Part shown: positions 32,325 to 38,891 of the stretch, piece by piece
How the letters are laid out: each line of letters begins with the position of its first letter
How positions within the stretch are numbered: position 1 is the stretch's first letter
Notes under the pieces: generated by a model
What the model was told of the DNA's origin: nothing
The model's database searches: none
What the model saw: only the letters and a program-made list of their open reading frames with translations
Made by a program: the position numbers and the translations under genes
Assembly: GCA_031393505.1 (NCBI GenBank)
Contig: JANMVX010000130.1
Coordinates: forward strand, 1-38,891
Direction of reading: 5' to 3'
Origin: JANYHF01 sp031393505
Lineage (GTDB): Bacteria > Pseudomonadota > Alphaproteobacteria > Rhizobiales > Hyphomicrobiaceae
DNA: 38,891 bases

Positions 32325-33842
32325 CTACGCCATCGCCCCCGCGCCCATATCCATCTTCTTCCTGCGGCGGCGCTGCACGGAGGAGGCGATGTTCATGCTC
32401 TCGCGGTATTTGGCCACCGTGCGGCGGGCGATGTCCATGCCGCCGGCCTTCAAGAGGTCCACCAGCTTGTCGTCCGAGAGCACGTCGCCGGCCGGTTCGG
32501 CCTCGATCAGCTGCTTAATGCGATGACGGACGGATTCGGAGGAATGCGCCGCATCGCCGTCGGCCGAGGCGGCGATCGACGAGGTGAAGAAATACTTCAG
32601 CTCGAAGATGCCGCGGTTGGTCGTCATGTATTTGTTCGAGGTCACGCGCGAGACGGTGGACTCGTGCATGCCGATGGCGTCGGCGACCGTCTTCAGGTTC
32701 AGCGGGCGCAGGTGTTGCACGCCGTAAGCGAAGAAGCCGTCCTGCTGGCGCACGATTTCCTCGGACACCTTCAGGATGGTGCGGGCGCGCTGGTCGAGGC
32801 TCTTCACCAGCCAATTGGCCGTCTGCAGACAATCCTGTAAATAGGTCTTGTCCTTGGCCTGCTTGGCCGTGCCGGCGACGATGGAATAATAGCTTTGGTT
32901 CACCAGAACCTTCGGCAGCGTTTCGGAATTCAACTCCACGCGCCATCCGCCATCGCTGCGGGGGCGGATGATCACGTCCGGCACCACCGGCTGCACCATG
33001 ACGGACCCGAATTTCAGGCCGGGTTTTGGATTGAGCGAGCGGATCTCTGCGATCATTTCGGAGAGTTCCGACTGGTCGCAACGGCACAGCCGGCGCAGCG
33101 CGGGCAGATTGTGCTGGGCCAGCAGCTGGAGATTATCGACCAACGCGCCAATGACCGTGTCGTAACGGTTCAGCTCCTTCAGCTGCAACGTCAGGCATTC
33201 GGCCAACGTACGTGCAAAGACGCCGATGGGATCGAGCTTTTGCAGCGCGGACAGCGTGCCTTCGACCATGGCAAGGGGCGCCCCCAGACGGTTCGCCAGC
33301 TCAGCCAGGTCACCGCGCAGATAACCGGTCTCGTCGACCATATCGATCAGTTCCGCCGCAATCAGCCGGCCCGCGGGATCGGAGACGGCAAGCGGCATTT
33401 GCGTGCGTAAATGGTCGTGCAGCGAGGTTTCTTGCACCAACGTGGCGTCGAGATCGAAAGCGTCGTCGTTGATCGAAGTGGACGACGTGCGCGTGTTGGC
33501 CCAACCGGACTCCATCGGGGCCGCGCCATCCGGGTCGATGTTGTCGTAGGCGGTGTCGAGATCGCCCGCCGGATCGGCGGCCGCCTCGCCGCTGGCCAGG
33601 AAATCGTCCGCCCCCTTGGGCTCGGATTCTTCGGCCGCGGCGGCGCGTTCGGGCGGCTCGGTAGGCCCCACGTCTGGCGCGTCGTCGTTTCGCTCGAGGA
33701 GCGGATTGCGCTCAAGTTCTTCTTCAACGAACGAATTCAGCTCAAGGTTCGACAGCTGCAGCAGCTTGATCGCCTGCTGCAATTGCGGGGTCATCACTAA
33801 GGACTGACCCTGCCGAAGTTCGAGCTTTGCCTGCAACGCCAT
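32325..33842 (-). CDS. rpoN: RNA polymerase sigma-54 factor
   Basis: Sigma factor for -24/-12 promoters, active only with an enhancer-binding ATPase. The 505-residue product has region I at the N-terminus (LELRQGQSLVMTPQLQQAIK, rich in Gln and Leu), an acidic region II (about 55-125), a core-binding region and the DNA-binding HTH in IGMHESTVSRVTSNKYM. The RpoN box is ARRTVAKYRE near the end, followed by a short basic tail. The ATG at 33842 has AGGAAA upstream. The usual neighbours (lptB upstream; hpf and ptsN downstream) are missing, so this gene is displaced from the common arrangement. Confidence 0.97.
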   Translation of the reverse strand: MALQAKLELRQGQSLVMTPQLQQAIKLLQLSNLELNSFVEEELERNPLLERNDDAPDVGPTEPPERAAAAEESEPKGADDFLASGEAAADPAGDLDTAYDNIDPDGAAPMESGWANTRTSSTSINDDAFDLDATLVQETSLHDHLRTQMPLAVSDPAGRLIAAELIDMVDETGYLRGDLAELANRLGAPLAMVEGTLSALQKLDPIGVFARTLAECLTLQLKELNRYDTVIGALVDNLQLLAQHNLPALRRLCRCDQSELSEMIAEIRSLNPKPGLKFGSVMVQPVVPDVIIRPRSDGGWRVELNSETLPKVLVNQSYYSIVAGTAKQAKDKTYLQDCLQTANWLVKSLDQRARTILKVSEEIVRQQDGFFAYGVQHLRPLNLKTVADAIGMHESTVSRVTSNKYMTTNRGIFELKYFFTSSIAASADGDAAHSSESVRHRIKQLIEAEPAGDVLSDDKLVDLLKAGGMDIARRTVAKYRESMNIASSVQRRRRKKMDMGAGAMA

Positions 33843-34147
33843 GACCAGGAGTTTCCTTTACGCCTCCAGCAGGATCAATAGGCCATTGCGATTACGTTTG
33901 ACTTAATCATGGGGCAATTGACGGAATTTTAACCAAGTTTCCGCGCGCGTGCCAATTTGAGCCATTGTGACGGTGGAACATGATGGTCATGGTCGCCCGC
34001 GCTGCTGGCAGTGGCGGTCTCCAAAGTTCGCGCGAACATGAGCATCGTGTCCCCGCTCTGCCCAGAGCCCTCGGAAAAGCGGGGACACGATGCTCATCGC
34101 CGGCTCGGCTATGCACTTTTAATCTTCACCAACTGTTCTGGCCGTCG
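33843..34147. repeat. Gap between rpoN and the EamA gene, with a perfect 20-bp inverted repeat
   Basis: The 305-base divergent gap holds promoters for both genes, though none was clearly identified. The arms at 34038-34057 and 34078-34097 are perfect reverse complements (ATGAGCATCGTGTCCCCGCT on the left) with a 20-base centre. A third related piece, AACATCATGTCCCC, starts at 34151 at the start of the EamA gene. The GGGGACA tip relates it to the repeats at 168 and 28498. Confidence 0.75.
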
Positions 34148-35050
34148 ATGAACATCATGTCCCCTGCCCCGCGCGACTATCTCGTGCTGCTCGCGCTGGG
34201 CGCGGTCTGGGGCGGCAACTTCCTGCTGATCAAACTGGGCGTTGAAACTATTCCCGCCACCAGTTTCGCCGTCATGCGGCTGGTCATCGCGGCGATCACG
34301 ATGGCGGGGTTGGCCGTCTACCGCGGGGAATCGTTCCGCTACCCACGGTCGGCCTGGGGGGCGGTGCTGCTGGCGGCGATCTCGGGCAATGCGCTGCCGT
34401 TCGTGCTCATCGGCTGGGGGCAGCATCAGGTTGACGCCGGCATCGCGGCCATCTGCATGGGCGTGATGCCACTGGCGACCATCCTGCTCGCCCACGTTTT
34501 CACATCCGACGAGAGGCTCACCCCGCGCAAACTGATCGGCGTGCTGTTCGGCATTACCGGGCTGGTGGTGCTGATCGGGCCAAAGACGCTGGTGGGACTG
34601 AGCCACCAGGCCGTCGCGGAGCTGGCGATTGCGCTCGGCGCCTTCTGTTACGGCGTGAATGCGTTGGCGACCAAGGTGCTGCGCGGCTTTCCGCTGAGCG
34701 CCCTGGCTGCGGTCACATTCGCGCTTTCGGCTGTGATCGACTTTCCGCTGGCCCTGCTGTGGGACCATCCCTGGACGCTACAACCGAGTTGGACGTCACT
34801 GATAGCCTTGGTCGCGCTGGCCACGCTGCCGACGGGCCTGGGCACGCTGGTGATGTTCGGACTGATCAAACGGCTGGGCGTGTCGTTTTTCTCGCAGATC
34901 AATTTCATCGTGCCGGTGTTCGGCGTGGTCTGGGGCGCGCTGCTGCTGGGCGAGACGCCGCCGGTCAATGCGCTGCTGGCGCTGGCCTGCATTCTGGCGG
35001 GCTTGGCGGTTGCGCGGCGGCGGCCTGTGGCGCTTGAGTCACAAATTTGA
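34148..35050 (+). CDS. EamA-family membrane transporter (DMT superfamily)
   Basis: A 300-residue inner-membrane protein with ten predicted helices in two EamA repeats (about residues 5-135 and 150-285). Typical features: YLVLLALGAVWGGNFLLIKL at the start, FAVMRLVIAAITM, the ISGNALPFVLIGWGQHQV loop and RLGVSFFSQINFIVPVFGVVWG plus LLLGETPP in the second repeat. Members export amino acids or metabolites; the substrate here is unknown. The frame is open to 33980 but 34148 (or 34157) starts the first helix correctly. Neither start has a good ribosome site, and the start overlaps a fragment of the GGGGACA repeat. Confidence 0.88.
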   Translation: MNIMSPAPRDYLVLLALGAVWGGNFLLIKLGVETIPATSFAVMRLVIAAITMAGLAVYRGESFRYPRSAWGAVLLAAISGNALPFVLIGWGQHQVDAGIAAICMGVMPLATILLAHVFTSDERLTPRKLIGVLFGITGLVVLIGPKTLVGLSHQAVAELAIALGAFCYGVNALATKVLRGFPLSALAAVTFALSAVIDFPLALLWDHPWTLQPSWTSLIALVALATLPTGLGTLVMFGLIKRLGVSFFSQINFIVPVFGVVWGALLLGETPPVNALLALACILAGLAVARRRPVALESQI

Positions 35051-35190
35051 ACTTTCGCGCCGTTTCCGGACTTTTTCGCGTCTGAAGCGCGCTGTTCATA
35101 AACTTGCAACTGTTCGTGTGCGTTGCGAATCAGCTACTGTCGGTCATCAAGTGTGATGCGTGCTGATGCAACACTTTTCCCTTCAGGAGC

Positions 35191-35910
35191 ATGACCTTGC
35201 GCAACACACTGGCGGCGTTCGCCACGGCTTTGTCCTGTGCGATTTGCACAGTCCCCGCCACGGCAGACGAGATGTCGCCCAAATGGGGCGGACTGTTTGT
35301 CGGCGTCAACGTCGGCGCGACGGGGCTGAGCTCCGAGGAAATGGATATCCCGATAGCGCCTCCTGGCCCCAGCACGACTGTCCATGGCGGACCGGCCTGG
35401 GGCAGTACGGGCGGCCTGACCTGGGGTTACGATTGGCGCCTCTCGCCAAACGTGGTCGTCGGCACGATCTCGACGCTCAACCTTGAGAGCGCGGATTTGA
35501 CGATCACCGAACTCAATGGAACGAAAAACCACTTGGTGGAGAACTATTCGCTCAACACCGGCCTGCGCCTGGGCGTTCTGACGGACGCCCGGACGCTGAT
35601 CTACGGCAAGGGCGGCTACACGCGTGCCGGATTTCAGTTCAAATACAATCCAGGTGGCGCCGGCGCCTATATGAAAGACACCACATTTGAAGGTTGGTTC
35701 GCAGGCGCCGGAGTGCAGCGGAAGATCTCGGATGGGCTCAGCCTGACGCTCGACTATGAATTTGCACACTACAACGCCCAGATGCTTGCGGCCGTGCCGC
35801 CCCCGCCACCGGATGAGCGGCACCGGATGACGCCGGAAACCCAAACCGTGCGCGTCGGCTTTGTCTACAACCTCTTCGACCGCTCGGAATCGCACGTGCC
35901 GATGAAGTGA
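35191..35910 (+). CDS. Outer-membrane beta-barrel protein (porin-like family)
   Basis: A 239-residue protein with a cleavable signal peptide: TLRNTLAAFATALSCAICTVPATADE, cleaved probably after PATA. The mature part has alternating residues, Gly-rich turns and aromatic girdles typical of an eight-stranded barrel of the OmpA/Omp31-like type (GGLFVGVNVGATG, WGYDWRLSPNVVVG, YGKGGYTRAGFQFKY, TVRVGFVYNLF). The barrel ends at YNLF, with an extra 10-residue tail. AGGAG (35185-35189) lies only one base before the ATG at 35191 but 7 before an in-frame TTG at 35197, which may be the real start. A terminator follows. Confidence 0.82.
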   Translation: MTLRNTLAAFATALSCAICTVPATADEMSPKWGGLFVGVNVGATGLSSEEMDIPIAPPGPSTTVHGGPAWGSTGGLTWGYDWRLSPNVVVGTISTLNLESADLTITELNGTKNHLVENYSLNTGLRLGVLTDARTLIYGKGGYTRAGFQFKYNPGGAGAYMKDTTFEGWFAGAGVQRKISDGLSLTLDYEFAHYNAQMLAAVPPPPPDERHRMTPETQTVRVGFVYNLFDRSESHVPMK

Positions 35911-35937
35911 TCTACAGTCGCAGCTGAACTTCTTGCG

Positions 35938-35980
35938 CAACCGGCGCCCCTCGATCCGAGGCGGCGCCGGTTGGCGTTTT
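35938..35980 (+). terminator. Rho-independent terminator after the outer-membrane protein gene
   Basis: CAACCGGCGCC pairs with GGCGCCGGTTG (11 perfect pairs), with an inner CCTCG-ATC-CGAGG stem and one bulged C, followed by GCGTTTT. It is 27 bases after the stop codon and separates this gene from the ATP synthase genes. Confidence 0.9.
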
Positions 35981-36192
35981 GGGCCACCACCCTCCTGCGG
36001 CAACGTGCATTCCCGCTGGCGTGTTGCGCGGCCCCAAGAGCCTATGCTAGACGACGCGCAGTCTTAGTCAGGGTCTGGGGCGGTCGCTGTCGTTTGCACG
36101 CGACCCCTGGCATCCAAAAAATCCTCGATTTCGATAGCAATCTGGTTGCCTCCCATCCGGCGGGGCACCAACCGGCGGGCGGGAGCGTTTAC
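35981..36192 (+). promoter_or_regulatory. Upstream region of the ATP synthase operon
   Basis: A 212-base gap that should hold the atpH promoter. A possible -10, TATGCT (36043-36048), has GTGTTG 16 bases before it. A leader hairpin GGTCGC (36082-36087)/GCGACC (36100-36105) follows. The evidence is weak for both. Confidence 0.3.
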
Positions 36193-36752
36193 GTGGCAGG
36201 CGAAGACCAGGGTGTGACGGGCATGGCCGGGCGCTATGCTACCGCGCTGTTCGATCTGGCCAAGGAGCAGGGCGCGGTCGACAAGGTTTCCGGCGACCTC
36301 GACACCATCGACAAGCTGCTGGCCGAGAGCGTCGACTTGAAGCGCCTGGTGCGCAGCCCGGTGTTTTCCGCTGCGGACCAATCGCGCGCCATGACGGCCA
36401 TTCTTGAGAAGGCCGGCGTTTCGATCCTGACACAGAATTTCATCAAGCTGATCGCGCGCAACCGCCGGCTGTTCTCGCTCGACACCATGATTCGCGATTT
36501 CCGCACCCTCTTTGCCCGCATGAAGGGCGTGGTAACAGCCGAGGTCACCTCAGCGCAGCCGCTCAGCGATGTGCAACGCAATGATCTGCTGGCGACGCTG
36601 AAATCGTCGCTTGGAAAAGACATACACCTCAATACCAAGGTCGATCCGTCGATCCTGGGCGGCCTCATCGTCAAGGCCGGAAGCCGCATGATCGATAGCT
36701 CGATCAAAACCAAACTCCACAATCTCAAGTTCGCCATGAAAGAGGTTCGCTG

Positions 36753-36753
<1 letters not shown>
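36193..36753 (+). CDS. atpH: F1F0 ATP synthase subunit delta
   Basis: Subunit of the F1 stalk linking it to the F0 b-subunits, at the cytosolic face of the inner membrane. The 186-residue product has the family N-terminus GVTGMAGRYATALFDLAKEQ, the central FIKLIARNRRLFSLDTMI and the C-terminal PSILGGLIVKAGSRMIDSSI. The start is a GTG at 36193 with GGGAG (36181-36185) 7 bases upstream; the ATG at 36223 would remove the GEDQGVTG segment that orthologues share. The stop overlaps atpA as TGATG. The delta-alpha-gamma order is that of the alphaproteobacterial F1 operon. Confidence 0.95.
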
Positions 36754-38285
<1,532 letters not shown>

Positions 38286-38295
38286 GGAGGCTCCG

Positions 38296-38511
38296 ATGTC
38301 GGCTGGGTTTAGCGAAACGCAAGTGGAATTGCCGCCGCGAAACCTGGCGGAAGGCCTGATCGGGCAAATCCGCACATTCGGTCCCGATGGGCCGGTCTAT
38401 CAAGTGGTTCAGCTTTTAGATGCTGCGACGGCGAAAATCCGGATACTGGAGAATGAGGAAGACACCGAGTATCCGGTTGCGAGAATCTTGAACGACCCTG
38501 TGGCGGAATAA
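38296..38511 (+). CDS. Small protein, VapX/DUF5397-like (probable antitoxin partner of VapD)
   Basis: A 71-residue protein. It starts at the ATG 38296, with GGAGG (38286-38290) 5 bases upstream; the frame is open to 38254 inside atpA. The sequence has NLAEGLIGQIRTFGPDGPVY, IRILENEEDTEYPVARILND: a short beta-rich acidic protein similar in size and position to the small proteins encoded before vapD (VapX in Haemophilus; DUF5397-type in alphaproteobacteria). The stop is 5 bases from the vapD start, so both are co-transcribed. An antitoxin role is inferred from the pairing; the family assignment is from memory. Confidence 0.6.
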   Translation: MSAGFSETQVELPPRNLAEGLIGQIRTFGPDGPVYQVVQLLDAATAKIRILENEEDTEYPVARILNDPVAE

Positions 38512-38516
38512 GGCAC

Positions 38517-38801
38517 ATGTACGGTCTTGTTTTCGACTTAGACACCAAGGTTGTTGAGCGGGATTATCCGAGAGGCACGAGCCAGGCGTATTCGGACATA
38601 CGACTGACACTCGAACCCTTCGGCTTTCGAAAAATCCAGGGCAGCACATACGCTGCGGATCACGAAGACTTCGGTAAGTTGTTCTTGGCGATCACGGCGC
38701 TGAGAAAGTTGAGTTGGTTTGGTAGCAGTCTTCGGAACTTGCGCGTTTTTCGCATGGACCAGGGTACTGACGTAACGTCGATCATGAAGACCGTGAACTG
38801 A
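38517..38801 (+). CDS. vapD: VapD-family protein (Cas2-like fold endoribonuclease)
   Basis: A 94-residue protein matching the VapD family along its length: MYGLVFDLDTKVVERDYP at the N-terminus (the conserved Asp of the first strand), AYSDIRLTLEPFGFRKIQGS, then LSWFGSSLRNLRVFRMDQGT with the conserved W..SLR.LR core. Characterised members (H. pylori, H. influenzae) cleave RNA and work with a small upstream partner, as here. G+C of 240 bases of the gene was counted at about 52%, compared with about 68% in a 60-base sample of atpA, which suggests transfer. It lies 16 bases before atpG, so it must be transcribed with the ATP synthase genes unless it has its own promoter. Confidence 0.85.
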   Translation: MYGLVFDLDTKVVERDYPRGTSQAYSDIRLTLEPFGFRKIQGSTYAADHEDFGKLFLAITALRKLSWFGSSLRNLRVFRMDQGTDVTSIMKTVN

Positions 38802-38817
38802 AGAGAGATTTGACGAA

Positions 38818-38891
38818 ATGCCGTCACTAAAGGACCTGCGCAACCGCATCACCTCGGTGAAGGCGACGCAGAAAATCACCAAGGCCATGCA
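38818..38891 (+). CDS. atpG: F1F0 ATP synthase subunit gamma, N-terminal fragment
   Basis: The gene starts at ATG 38818 and runs off the right edge after 24 codons. The visible residues, MPSLKDLRNRITSVKATQKI, then TKAM, are the conserved N-terminal coiled helix of the gamma subunit. A weak AGAGAG ribosome site lies upstream. It is separated from atpA by the VapD-type pair. Confidence 0.95.
   Translation, partial: MPSLKDLRNRITSVKATQKITKAM

Overview
The window reads as chromosomal DNA of an alphaproteobacterium, probably one without close well-studied relatives. G+C is about 60-68% in housekeeping genes. The block miaB-phoH-ybeY-corC-lnt-(PhrR-like regulator)-metK is a classic alphaproteobacterial order. 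The atpH-atpA-atpG order, the RpoN protein and the PhoH/YbeY pair also fit. No rRNA, tRNA, CRISPR array or intact insertion sequence was recognised.

Layout. 1-164 is the tail of an EAL-domain gene. 260-8045 (minus strand) is the housekeeping block for tRNA modification (miaB), RNA and ribosome maintenance (phoH, ybeY), envelope lipoprotein maturation and stress (corC, lnt), a Cro/CI-type regulator and SAM synthesis (metK). Most of these genes overlap by 1 to a few bases. 8287-9522 is a PLP aminotransferase. 9527-22660 is a surface polysaccharide locus. Its minus-strand operon runs from a sulfotransferase/coiled-coil/GT4 fusion through two GT2 enzymes, a methyltransferase, an ABC-2 permease and a Wzt-type ATPase with a C-terminal glycan-binding domain, to a glycosyltransferase/pyruvyltransferase fusion and a second methyltransferase. 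Divergently, an APS kinase (cysC), a GT4 enzyme and an RgpF-like protein form a plus-strand operon. Together they suggest a sulfated, probably methylated and pyruvylated glycan exported by an ABC transporter, with the sulfate donor PAPS made by a kinase encoded in the same locus.

22786-23679 is an IolE-like TIM-barrel enzyme. 24189-26982 (minus) is gpsA, an EVE-domain protein and two tandem ETF-beta-lysine-methyltransferase-like paralogues. 27210-30029 is a DUF1501/DUF1800 pair. 30385-31200 is an unfamiliar AT-hook/HTH/Ala-Pro-rich protein with its own terminator. 31499-33842 is gpmA and rpoN. 34148-35910 is an EamA transporter and an outer-membrane beta-barrel protein. 36193-38891 is part of the F1 ATP synthase operon, in which a two-gene VapD-type toxin-antitoxin-like cassette sits between atpA and atpG.

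The most notable observations are: (1) the VapD-type pair inside the ATP synthase operon; (2) an A11 tract that cuts a GT2 gene short and leaves a plausible basic C-terminal tail one frame away; (3) the sulfotransferase/coiled-coil/glycosyltransferase fusion beside cysC, which could be a chain-terminator and molecular ruler; (4) three paired-hairpin elements of about 150 bp whose hairpins covary; (5) four further large inverted repeats of GGGGACA/GGTGTCA type in gene junctions; (6) five GTTGC pentamers spaced at one DNA helical turn; (7) a mutually exclusive hairpin arrangement in the metK leader. Functions are assigned from recognised motifs only; no database search was run.
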